Of a stretch of DNA of 64,000 nucleotides, positions 18,508 to 26,706 are shown piece after piece; the first letter of the stretch is position 1, and each line of letters begins with the position of its first letter. The DNA lies in contig QFQQ01000014.1 of the NCBI GenBank assembly GCA_003243445.1, forward strand, positions 46,172 to 110,171, written 5' to 3'. The notes below the pieces were generated by a model. The model was given only the letters and a program-made list of their open reading frames with translations, had not been told where the DNA came from and did not search any database. Origin of the DNA: Citrobacter freundii (GTDB lineage Bacteria > Bacteroidota > Bacteroidia > Chitinophagales > Chitinophagaceae). The translations under genes were made by a program, and so were the position numbers.

Positions 18508-19062
18508 TTAATTATCCAGGTCTTTAAATTTCTCCAATCCTTTCCAGATCGGATTTTCTGTTTTTTCTTTCCCGGGTTCTTTGGTTTCCAGCTTTTTCAG
18601 CAGTTCCATTGCTTTTGGATTGCAATGCGGGCCGCTGGCATCATCATACCCGCAGGTCTTCTGCATGGGTATGGTCAGGTTGATGAATTCGTAGATCCAG
18701 GCGGCTACCTCAAGATGGCTTTCGCCACGGCTGATGTAGTATACATCCGGATCATCTTCCTGGTCATTCATGAGTTCAGGTTCTTCAACCATTTTAACGG
18801 TGATGTTGAACTCATCCCACAAATCAAGCGGAAGGTTATTGTTACAACGGTCGCAGGTTACTTCCAGCGTTCCGCCGATTTCAAATTTCAACAACATGAA
18901 ACCGTTTTTTTTATCCAGTAACAACCTTACATTCGCCTTGCAGTTGCGGAAATCCTGCTGCTGAAAAGGCTCAAAGAACTTATCCGTGATCTCGTAGTTA
19001 TACTCATGAATCCCGGGTTTCAAACCAACAAAAGCTATCTCAAATTCCCGCCGGTAGGCCAT
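18508..19062 (-). CDS. DUF177 (YceD-like) protein
   Basis: 184 residues from the ATG of MAYRREFEIAF; an upstream in-frame TTG adds only two residues. The core CDRCNNNLPLDLWDEF and the Cys-containing C-terminal part are typical of DUF177/YceD, a protein encoded next to rpmF in most bacteria and linked to 23S rRNA accumulation in plants and bacteria. The 49-base gap to rpmF supports cotranscription. The exact molecular role is not established. Confidence 0.92.
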   Translation of the reverse strand: MAYRREFEIAFVGLKPGIHEYNYEITDKFFEPFQQQDFRNCKANVRLLLDKKNGFMLLKFEIGGTLEVTCDRCNNNLPLDLWDEFNITVKMVEEPELMNDQEDDPDVYYISRGESHLEVAAWIYEFINLTIPMQKTCGYDDASGPHCNPKAMELLKKLETKEPGKEKTENPIWKGLEKFKDLDN

Positions 19063-19280
19063 GATCAACTTTTTAAAGAGTTGGCAAAGGTAGGGGAATT
19101 TCGCGACACTTTACGGATTATTACCGGGTTTGTTTGTGGATTATTTTTGAAGCCTGGTATCCCGGGTCTAAGGGTTTTAAATCCGGCCGGTCGTTTGGTT
19201 TCGACAGGGGATGACATCGGAGACTGTTTAAGAAGGATAATTTAATTGATTGATTCAGAATATGTTAAAAATTAGTTGTT

Positions 19281-20393
19281 GTGCAGAAGTTTGTTTCCCG
19301 GCTCTTTAAACGCCTGATGAAAAGCTGGAGCTGGGTATTACTGGTCCTCTTTTGCATCTCCATAAAATGGATCTCCCTGTATCCGGGTCTTGTTGAAAGA
19401 TACTACACCTATGGTCTGTATCCCGTGATCGCTGCCATACAGCGCTTTCTTTTTGGCTGGATCCCTTTCAGTATCGGCGACCTGTTCTACGCTTTCCTGG
19501 TCATTGTATTGATATACCGCATTTTCGTTTTTTTCAAACTGATGTTCAGAAAACAGCTGAACCGCCAGTACTTTATAAAGGCACTTCAGCAAGGGATCTT
19601 CTTTTTCCTTTTTATTTATGTGACATTTAATCTTTTATGGGGATTGAACTATAACCGCCTGGGTATTGCCAGCCAGCTTGGTCTGAAAGTCCAGCGATAT
19701 ACACTGGCCGATCTTGATACGCTGACGCAGACGCTCAAGCTCAGGCTGAATGAGTATGCGGAACAGGCCAGCCCTGAGCGCCGGGATTCGATCCGTAAGA
19801 AAAAAGATCTGTTCCGGGAAAGTGCGGTGCTTTATGAGGAGGTATCCAAAGAGCATCCATTCCTGGCCTATAATCCCAGATCGGTAAAGCCGTCCATCTT
19901 CAGTTATCTCGGTAACTATCTTGGTTTCCAGGGATACTACAATCCATTTTCGGGTGAGGCACAGGTGAATACCACGATCCCGCATTTCCTTGAGCCTTTT
20001 GTAACGCTCCATGAGATCGCCCATCAGCTTGGCTATGGAAAGGAGAACGAAGCAAATTTCGTAGCCTTTCTCGCCGGCCGTCAGAGTCGTCTGCCGGTAT
20101 TCCGCTATTCGATGTATTTCGATATGTTCAACTATTCCTATGGGGAAGTGATGCGCCGTGATACCTCCCTGGCTCGCGCGCTCCGCGAGAACCTGCATCC
20201 TACGATCATCCGCGACATTAAAGAGCAGCACGAGTTCTATCGCCGTCACCGCAACCCTGTCGAAAATGTTGTTTCCTGGGGTTACGGCAATTTTCTGAAG
20301 GCAAATAACCAGCCGGGAGGAAAGGAGACGTATAATGAGGTGGTGGCGTGGTTGATAGCTTATTATAAGAAGTTTGGGGTTGAGGCGCTTTAG
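19281..20393 (+). CDS. DUF3810 membrane protein with HExxH motif
   Basis: 370 residues from a GTG start; the ATG at 19317 is an alternative. Three hydrophobic segments lie in the first 125 residues (VLLVLFCISIKWISL, IGDLFYAFLVIVLIY, GIFFFLFIYVTFNLLWGLNY). The C-terminal half faces one side and carries HEIAH (His244-His248) with a following Glu in GKENEAN, the signature of a zinc metalloprotease. This layout is that of DUF3810, a family common in Bacteroidota and Firmicutes with no known substrate. It stands alone, convergent with dcd. Confidence 0.9.
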   Translation: MQKFVSRLFKRLMKSWSWVLLVLFCISIKWISLYPGLVERYYTYGLYPVIAAIQRFLFGWIPFSIGDLFYAFLVIVLIYRIFVFFKLMFRKQLNRQYFIKALQQGIFFFLFIYVTFNLLWGLNYNRLGIASQLGLKVQRYTLADLDTLTQTLKLRLNEYAEQASPERRDSIRKKKDLFRESAVLYEEVSKEHPFLAYNPRSVKPSIFSYLGNYLGFQGYYNPFSGEAQVNTTIPHFLEPFVTLHEIAHQLGYGKENEANFVAFLAGRQSRLPVFRYSMYFDMFNYSYGEVMRRDTSLARALRENLHPTIIRDIKEQHEFYRRHRNPVENVVSWGYGNFLKANNQPGGKETYNEVVAWLIAYYKKFGVEAL

Positions 20394-20445
20394 TACGACC
20401 GCAGACCACGGACCGCCGACCGCCGACCGCAGACGAGACATCCGG
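20394..20445 (+). repeat. GACCGCAGACC-type dispersed repeat (forward)
   Basis: Irregular tandem units of GACCGC-C/A-GACC begin just after the DUF3810 stop. The same sequence is inverted at 20602-20660, and relatives lie at 44122-44172 and 44257-44530. Confidence 0.7.
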
Positions 20446-20507
20446 GCGGCAAGGTATTTTCTCATTGCAAGCCGGAATAAGAGTTAATCGAAATAATTCT
20501 GAAATAT

Positions 20508-20550
20508 AAAGGCCGGATTATAACCGACTGATGGTTGTAATCCGGCCTTT
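20508..20550. terminator. Bidirectional terminator between DUF3810 and dcd
   Basis: Two 18-base arms (AAAGGCCGGATTATAACC against GGTTGTAATCCGGCCTTT, one wobble pair) with a seven-base loop, at the centre of a convergent gene pair. Confidence 0.85.
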
Positions 20551-20601
20551 GTCAACATCATTGATCTTCTTTTCCCGTTATTTAAGGACTTTACAATAAC
20601 A

Positions 20602-20660
20602 GGCGACAGTCTGCGGTCGGCGGTCTGCGGTCGGCGGTCATCTCCCGATCCACGGTCTCC
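20602..20660 (-). repeat. GACCGCAGACC-type dispersed repeat (inverted)
   Basis: TCTGCGGTCGGCGGTC units lie inverted relative to the copy at 20394 and directly abut the dcd stop. The two copies could pair around the terminator. Confidence 0.7.
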
Positions 20661-20661
20661 C

Positions 20662-21198
20662 TCAAAACTTATTCTTCCACATCATACTCTCCACCGGCTT
20701 ATCCGGTTGCCCGCTATACTTCGCATTTTTCTTTTGATTGTACTTTACTTCGATCTCACCTTCCACAGGGAAGTAGATCAACTGGCCGACCGGCATGCCA
20801 TGATAGACTTTTACAGGTTGCTTTACAGAGATCTCCAGGGTCCAGTGGCCGCAGAATCCGACATCGCCTTTGCCCGCAGTGGCGTGGATATCGATGCCGA
20901 GACGGCCGGTGGACGACTTGCCTTCAAGGAAGGGGACGTGGGCATGCGTTTCCGTATACTCGAGCGTTACGCCGAGGTAGAAAATATGGGGGTAAAGAAC
21001 AAAGCCATCATCCGGGATCTCAAAATAATCGATCTCATTATGCTTTTTGGCGTCGAGAATATGTTCTTTATAGGTGGCCAGCCATTTACCAAGGTGCACG
21101 TCGTAAGAATTACTGCCGAGGCATTCGCGGTCGAAGGGTTTGAGCCCGATCGTTCCTTTTTCCATTTCCTCAAGTATGCGCTTATCTGAAAGAATCAT
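20662..21198 (-). CDS. dcd: dCTP deaminase
   Basis: 178 residues from the ATG of MILSDKRIL; an 18-residue upstream extension in the same frame has no family match and is left out. The family signatures GSNSYDVHLG, EGKSSTGRLGIDIHATAG and GFCGHWTLEI are all present. The enzyme deaminates dCTP to dUTP, feeding dTTP synthesis; whether this copy is mono- or bifunctional (dUTPase) cannot be decided by eye. It is a single gene, divergent from the PPTase gene. Confidence 0.95.
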   Translation of the reverse strand: MILSDKRILEEMEKGTIGLKPFDRECLGSNSYDVHLGKWLATYKEHILDAKKHNEIDYFEIPDDGFVLYPHIFYLGVTLEYTETHAHVPFLEGKSSTGRLGIDIHATAGKGDVGFCGHWTLEISVKQPVKVYHGMPVGQLIYFPVEGEIEVKYNQKKNAKYSGQPDKPVESMMWKNKF

Positions 21199-21361
21199 AG
21201 CTGTTTTTTTAAAGGCTGTGCCGCAAAGTGTAAAAATCCCAGCCGGCTTCATGCAAAAACCACTGGTTGCGCCGCAAAACTAAGTTTTTGGCTATTTACT
21301 TTTTTATTTTTGATGAAGGATAAACGGATGTCCTTTCAAAATACAGACGAAACCGCTTCAA

Positions 21362-21967
21362 ATGCCGATTTTTTTTCAACATTCAATAGATGATACCACC
21401 AGGCTGGGGATCTGGAAGATAGAGGAGAATGAAATTTTCTTCAAGGGAAACGTGCCCCTGCACCGCGACGTGACGCACCCGCATAAACGGCTGCAGCATC
21501 TTGCCGGCAGATTCCTGCTGCAGTTCCTGTTCGCCGATTTTCCCTATCACCTGATCCAGGTGGCGGATACACGCAAGCCATATCTGCCGGGTGAGGAATA
21601 TCATTTTTCCATATCGCATTGCGGCGATTATGCTGCTGCTATTGTGAGTAAAGACAAGCGGGTAGGCGTGGATATCGAGATCCCCGTGGAAAAGATCGCG
21701 CGCATCAGGGATAAATTCCTTTCTCCGGAGGAACAGGCGCTTTTGCTGAATGGCGATCTGAAGCAACTGACTGCATTGTGGAGTGCCAAAGAAGCCGTGT
21801 TCAAATGGTATGGCGAAGGAAAAGTCGACTTCAAAGCACATATGCAATTGAAAGGCCAGGACCTGGCCGCCGAGCAGATCGAATGCTTTTTTGCACCCCG
21901 GCAAAAATGGTTACCGGTTAACTACCGGATACTTGACCAGATCGTACTCGCCTGGGTGGTCGGTTGA
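21362..21967 (+). CDS. 4'-phosphopantetheinyl transferase, Sfp type
   Basis: 201 residues. FSISHCGDYAAA, VGVDIE (Asp104, Glu106) and WSAKEAVFKWYGEG (Glu144) are the Mg-binding and CoA-binding motifs of the Sfp/AcpT superfamily. It would transfer phosphopantetheine from CoA to a serine of carrier proteins; the length and single-domain form fit a general or ACP-directed enzyme. No polyketide or peptide synthetase is encoded in the window, so the fatty-acid ACP is the likeliest target. Confidence 0.92.
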   Translation: MPIFFQHSIDDTTRLGIWKIEENEIFFKGNVPLHRDVTHPHKRLQHLAGRFLLQFLFADFPYHLIQVADTRKPYLPGEEYHFSISHCGDYAAAIVSKDKRVGVDIEIPVEKIARIRDKFLSPEEQALLLNGDLKQLTALWSAKEAVFKWYGEGKVDFKAHMQLKGQDLAAEQIECFFAPRQKWLPVNYRILDQIVLAWVVG

Positions 21968-22006
21968 TCTTGCTACTTGCGCAGAAAAGATATTTCCCGG
22001 ATATTC

Positions 22007-22063
22007 TACCGTCCTTCCCTCCTTGCCGGTAAAAAATAAACCGGTAAGGAGGGAAGGACGGTA
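22007..22063 (+). terminator. Long 24-bp hairpin after the PPTase gene
   Basis: Left arm 22007-22030 and right arm 22040-22063 are complementary over 24 bases except one wobble pair, with an A-rich nine-base loop (AAAAAATAA). It lies 40 bases after the PPTase stop. There is no T run, so it may be a stability element or repeat rather than a classical terminator. Confidence 0.6.
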
Positions 22064-22152
22064 AGAAAGAACAATGTGCCGGTTTAACTGAAGTACGTCA
22101 GAATCAATATCAAAGAGAACTGAGGAAGATTTGCTACCCGGCGATCTGTTGC

Positions 22153-22214
22153 GTTTCGTGGTAATAATATATATCTTACGCCGTTATTATTACCAACTAA
22201 ACCACCAAACGAAA
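22153..22214. promoter_or_regulatory. Inverted repeat upstream of the DUF3857 operon
   Basis: TGGTAATAATA (22159-22169) and TATTATTACCA (22185-22195) are perfect 11-base inverted arms, flanked by an outer GTTTCG/CGAAAC pair (22153-22158, 22209-22214). They lie 43-104 bases upstream of the ATG at 22257. They could be an operator or a 5'-leader structure. Confidence 0.45.
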
Positions 22215-22256
22215 CTGTCCGGTAATACCGGCAGCAGCACAATTCGGCAATCCACT

Positions 22257-24128
22257 ATGAAGAAAATCTTATCAGTCGCCGTCCTGGTCCTTTTTAGTTT
22301 TCTTGCAAAAAGCCAGTCAGACGAGGATAATGACAACGTAACGATCAGCCAGGCCACTCGTGAATTCCGTTTCGAAAAAGGAGATGATGCGCATCCTGTC
22401 GTGATCAAAGAAAAAAGCACCCGCACTTATTTATGTAATAGCTACAACACTTATCATGATGTCGTTGAATTTTACAACGATATGGAAAAGATAGATGATG
22501 TATCTATCCTTGTTGATAATTCCAAAAAACATGGTATCACACCAAAGTTTCAATACCACAGCGTAAACGATATTTTCTATTCTGATGCAAGGGTTTGTTT
22601 TTTCAAACTGCCTTTGTCAAAAAAAGGATCTACCTCAAAAGTGACGTTTGAAAAGACCATTCTTGATCCGCATTATTTCACCAGTATCTATCTCGCCGAA
22701 GGCGAAGCGATTGCTGAAATGGAGATCAGGATCATCGTGCCCGCGTGGATGAAACTTGAATTGAAAGACTTCAATTTCGGGAAATACGATATCAAAAAAA
22801 CGGTTGTGAATAACAACAATGAGGTCGTATATACCTATACCGTTAAGAATATGCCGGGTATTGTAAGAGAATCATCTTCCCCGGGTGTTACACATTATGC
22901 GCCGCATATTTTTGTCATGAGCAAATATGCAGAGCCTTCAGGCAGCAGGTACGTTTATTTCAATACACTGAAAGATCAATATAACTGGTATCATAAACTG
23001 ATACTGGAAGTAGGAAATGAAACGGCAGATGTGAAAGCGAAAACGGAAGATATTACAAAGGGGTTGACAACGGATGATGCAAAAGTAAAAGCCGTTTACC
23101 AGTGGGTGCAGGATAATATCCGTTATATCGCTTTTGAAGATGGCATCGCCGGGTTTAAACCTGATAAAGCGCAAAATGTATTGCAGAAAAAATACGGGGA
23201 TTGTAAGGGTATGGCCAATCTTGTTACAGAAATGCTTCGCTCCATCAACATTGATGCAAGAAGATGCTGGATCGGTACGCGTCACCTGGTCTACGATTAT
23301 TCCACACCGTCGCTGGCGGTGGATAATCACATGATCAGTGTATGGATGAATAAAGGCACACCGGTCTATCTTGATGCAACAGAAAAATATATCGGCATGG
23401 GAGAAGTAGCTGAGCGGATACAGGGGAGGCCTACGCTGATAGAAGATGGCGCGAATTTCATTCTTGGCAAAGTACCTGTAGCCGATTATCATCAAAATAC
23501 TTCCATAGAGAAAAGAAAACTCAGCCTTGATGGAGGAGTGCTCAAAGGACATATCACACAGGCATGGAAAGGAGAAAATAAAGAGATGCTTTTATCGGGG
23601 TTGAGCAGCATCAAACAGGATAAACAGGAAACAGCGCTTACCAATTATCTTTCCCGGGGAAAAAATGATTTCGCGATCAGTGCGCTGAAAGTAGCCAATC
23701 TTTCTGACTACAATAAAGACATCAATGTTGAATATGACGTCACCTGGAAAAATGCGGTAACGGACTTCAACCAGGAAACGTATATAGAGATCGATAACCG
23801 CCGCAGCTTTGAGGGATACAAGATAGACACGGCAAAGCGCAAGCTGCCGTATTGGTTTTTCTTCAAAAATCATCTCGTATTTGAAACAGAGCTTGCATTG
23901 CCTGCCGATAAAAAGGTGGAGACACTGCCCGCAAGCCTGACAATTCAGCAACCGGGATACACTTTTTCCGGCAGCTATAAGTCCAATGGCGCCAATCTCA
24001 GCTATCGTTGTGAGATCATCCTGAAAGAATCACAACTGAAGCCGGAACAGTTTGGCCAATGGAATAAAGACATTGACCAATTAAAGAACTTCTACAATCA
24101 GCAAGTTGTTTTAACCAAAGTAAAATAA
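22257..24128 (+). CDS. Exported DUF3857/transglutaminase-like protein
   Basis: 623 residues from the ATG that begins a signal peptide (MKKILSVAVLVLFSFLAKSQ). The N-terminal half (about 30-280) is a beta-rich DUF3857-type domain. The transglutaminase core follows with the complete triad: Cys316 (KYGDCKGMA), His358 (DNHMISV) and Asp373 (YLDATE). A beta-rich C-terminal domain ends the protein. Such periplasmic or outer-membrane proteins are common in Bacteroidota, mostly with unknown substrates; peptidase or amidase activity is possible. The stop is ten bases from the next gene, a relative, so the two form an operon. Confidence 0.9.
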   Translation: MKKILSVAVLVLFSFLAKSQSDEDNDNVTISQATREFRFEKGDDAHPVVIKEKSTRTYLCNSYNTYHDVVEFYNDMEKIDDVSILVDNSKKHGITPKFQYHSVNDIFYSDARVCFFKLPLSKKGSTSKVTFEKTILDPHYFTSIYLAEGEAIAEMEIRIIVPAWMKLELKDFNFGKYDIKKTVVNNNNEVVYTYTVKNMPGIVRESSSPGVTHYAPHIFVMSKYAEPSGSRYVYFNTLKDQYNWYHKLILEVGNETADVKAKTEDITKGLTTDDAKVKAVYQWVQDNIRYIAFEDGIAGFKPDKAQNVLQKKYGDCKGMANLVTEMLRSINIDARRCWIGTRHLVYDYSTPSLAVDNHMISVWMNKGTPVYLDATEKYIGMGEVAERIQGRPTLIEDGANFILGKVPVADYHQNTSIEKRKLSLDGGVLKGHITQAWKGENKEMLLSGLSSIKQDKQETALTNYLSRGKNDFAISALKVANLSDYNKDINVEYDVTWKNAVTDFNQETYIEIDNRRSFEGYKIDTAKRKLPYWFFFKNHLVFETELALPADKKVETLPASLTIQQPGYTFSGSYKSNGANLSYRCEIILKESQLKPEQFGQWNKDIDQLKNFYNQQVVLTKVK

Positions 24129-24138
24129 GCCATCTCCA

Positions 24139-26427
24139 ATGAAAAATGTTTTTACCATGGTTGTTGCCAGCGCAACCTGTTTTCTTTTTGCCATCAATCC
24201 AATTCATGCACAGGATAAATCCGATGCAGAATACCATAAGCAATCAGAAGAGATCCGGAAAACTGTATGGTCCTGGGATAAAGCTGAATTTAAAGTAACA
24301 GAAGTGCCGGCACGTTATGCCAATGCCTCCACAGTAATAATAGCGCGGCATACGGAACTGACGGCTGACAGTAAATCGAAACTTGGTTACAACGGCTTTC
24401 TCGGATTTTCATCTAACAAGATCATGTCAGTCTCCGAGATCGCCCGTGAAATGGTGAAAGTGAATGACAAGTCTGCTGTTGAAGAATATTCAGAGCTGAG
24501 TTTTACACGGTTCGAAAACAAAAGTGGGTTTCACAGGAAAGATAACTCCACCACATTCGTAGGTGTTCGTGTAATTAAGCCGGACGGAAAGATCCGCGAA
24601 ATAAATGCGGATGATATGGTATTTACCAACGAATCAAAAAGGGAGAAAAAGGCAAAAGTTGCAATCCCGGATCTTCAACCGGGAGATATTGTTGATTATT
24701 TCATCGCAACAAACATCCGGCTTACCAATGATTTCTCCGATAAATCATATATAGTCACTCTTTTTGATGATGCGCCCGTGCTACATCATTCCTTTCATGG
24801 TCAGCTTGGAAAAAAGTTTGCGATCGATTACAGGAGCTATAACGGCGCTCCGGATCTGAATGTTTCAAAGAACAGCGATGATGATATTGTGCTGGATGTG
24901 GTGAAAAAAGATATCCCTGCGTTTGAAACAACATTGTGGGTATCGCCGGCCCTGCAACTGCCTTTTGTGCGAATGTTCATATCCCTTGGGAATAAAGGAG
25001 GGATCGGCCGGAAATTCGCGGGTTATAGCAAGCCAGGCGAGGTAAATAAGAATAAAGAGACCGACGATGTGGTTGAACTCAAATCAAATAACATTGCGTT
25101 GGACTTCTATAATTCTGTTTATATCCCTCAGGAGAGTGTATATTTTACCGACATCATCAAGACGGCAAAAACGTATGCCAAGAACCTTGGCCTTGACTTC
25201 AAAAAAATGGAGGATGAAGAGAAAGCGATCTTTGTTTATTATACTGCCCGTTTAAATCGTTTGCTGGCTTTCAACGTAAACGATATGGAAAGATCCATCA
25301 ATGCCGGTAAGCGGAGTTTTGACGGGTTAGCGATGTTCACTTATTGTGTGTTACAGGCGGCAGATATTGACGGGTCTGTATTATTGAGCAATTATCGCAG
25401 GGGATATCGCATGGAAGAAGTGATGGATATAGATGATATTGCCATGAGTACGCTTCTGCGGGGAACAAACAAATTCATGGGCTTTTCATCCGTATTCTCC
25501 ACACCTTTCGAAGTTCCCGAGACGATAGAGGGCGTAACAAATACCAAAATAGTGAATCTCCGGGTGAAGGGTTCTGTGGGAGGTGCGAATGGGATCACCA
25601 AGCTGGCTACTGTACTTCCGGGTATTAAGGTGCCGGTTTCCGAGTCCGGAAAGAATGCACATATCGAACAACTGATCCTTTCATTGACACCAGGTGAAAC
25701 AACTCTTGGCGTGAAACGGAAAAGTATTATCAAAGGACATTTCAGGGAGGACCTGCAAAGCAGGCTGATATTGTATGAAGATTTTTATGAGTCTGAACTA
25801 AGAGCTTTCGGTGAAAACAAAACCCTTATCGAACAACTCCAGGAAAATAAACGTACAGGCAAACTTGTGGAAGATGTGAAGAACGCTTTTGCCGAAGCAA
25901 GAAAGAAACAAAAAACTTCTTTTCTTGAAGAAACAAAGGATTGGTATGAACAGGAGATCACCAACCAGAAGGATATAAAGATCGAGAATATGGGTGTTCG
26001 CCACACAGCTCCGGATTTTATTTACTCTTCTTCGTTTGATATGGATGGACTGGTAAAGAAGGCGGGTAATAATATCATCCTTGAGATCGGAAAGGTGCAG
26101 GGCAACCCTGTTTCCATCAAACCGGAACAACGCAAAAGGGATCTTGATGTTTATATGACGTATCCGCGAAGCATCGAGTATCACTTGAAGGTGCAGATAC
26201 CGGAAGGGTATACCGTGGAAGGAGTTGAGGGGTTGAATAAAAGTGTGCGTAATGAAGCCGGCTACTTTACCGCACAAGCCAACCTGGTGGGAAAGACCAT
26301 TGAGATCAAAGTGAGTAAGCATTACTTCCACGGGTATGAACCCGCTGCCAACTGGACTAAACTGGTGGAGTTTATAGATGCAGCTAATGACTGGACGAAT
26401 GCAAAGTTGTTGTTTAAAAAGAACTGA
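24139..26427 (+). CDS. Exported DUF3857 protein with inactive transglutaminase-like domain
   Basis: 762 residues with a signal peptide (1-24, PIHAQ). A DUF3857 domain (about 50-260, with TFVGVRVIKPDGKIREI and AIPDLQPGDIVDY) is followed by a transglutaminase-like helical region. At the place where the neighbour has YGDCKGMA this protein reads KRSFDGLAMF, so the catalytic Cys is missing and the His and Asp are not obvious either. It is therefore probably a non-catalytic relative that binds or assists the active protein encoded just upstream. Function is unknown. Confidence 0.87.
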   Translation: MKNVFTMVVASATCFLFAINPIHAQDKSDAEYHKQSEEIRKTVWSWDKAEFKVTEVPARYANASTVIIARHTELTADSKSKLGYNGFLGFSSNKIMSVSEIAREMVKVNDKSAVEEYSELSFTRFENKSGFHRKDNSTTFVGVRVIKPDGKIREINADDMVFTNESKREKKAKVAIPDLQPGDIVDYFIATNIRLTNDFSDKSYIVTLFDDAPVLHHSFHGQLGKKFAIDYRSYNGAPDLNVSKNSDDDIVLDVVKKDIPAFETTLWVSPALQLPFVRMFISLGNKGGIGRKFAGYSKPGEVNKNKETDDVVELKSNNIALDFYNSVYIPQESVYFTDIIKTAKTYAKNLGLDFKKMEDEEKAIFVYYTARLNRLLAFNVNDMERSINAGKRSFDGLAMFTYCVLQAADIDGSVLLSNYRRGYRMEEVMDIDDIAMSTLLRGTNKFMGFSSVFSTPFEVPETIEGVTNTKIVNLRVKGSVGGANGITKLATVLPGIKVPVSESGKNAHIEQLILSLTPGETTLGVKRKSIIKGHFREDLQSRLILYEDFYESELRAFGENKTLIEQLQENKRTGKLVEDVKNAFAEARKKQKTSFLEETKDWYEQEITNQKDIKIENMGVRHTAPDFIYSSSFDMDGLVKKAGNNIILEIGKVQGNPVSIKPEQRKRDLDVYMTYPRSIEYHLKVQIPEGYTVEGVEGLNKSVRNEAGYFTAQANLVGKTIEIKVSKHYFHGYEPAANWTKLVEFIDAANDWTNAKLLFKKN

Positions 26428-26514
26428 CGTGTCGCATAAGAGTTTCCCGCTGATTGCGCGGATCTTTCATACCTTCTCCTGAGATCGCTTTGGCATCATT
26501 ATAAACTTTAGTTC

Positions 26515-26578
26515 GCTAGCGCAGATTACGCAGATCAGGTTCCGGAAACAGGAACTGATCTGCGTAATCTGCGCCAAC
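26515..26578. repeat. Inverted GCAGATTACGCAGATCA repeat
   Basis: The arms 26519-26543 and 26551-26574 are complementary over 24 of 25 positions. The element belongs to the dispersed ATTACGCAGAT/ATTACACGGAT family found in several spacers of this window. It lies between convergent genes. Confidence 0.7.
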
Positions 26579-26674
26579 GAATTTGCATCTTTACCCGTTC
26601 TTAATAACATGACATCAATAGTGAAGACATATCTGCGCGATCTGCGGGAACTTAAATCCCACAATGCAGAAATT

Positions 26675-26706
26675 TTTTACTTTTTAATTTTGACTTTTTA
26701 CTTTCT
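26675..26706. repeat. TTTTTACTTTTTAATTTTG repeat
   Basis: About 32 bases nearly identical to the right end of the element at 18240-18275. They directly abut the stop of the DUF2130 gene. Confidence 0.65.

Noticed and set aside
19635..20465. 276-codon antisense frame over the DUF3810 gene
   Set aside because: The opposite strand encodes a complete DUF3810 protein with HExxH; the antisense frame has no motif and runs into repeat DNA.
21199..21252. 18-residue N-terminal extension of dcd
   Set aside because: dCTP deaminases begin with MILSD-type sequence; the extension has no match and passes through T-rich spacer DNA.
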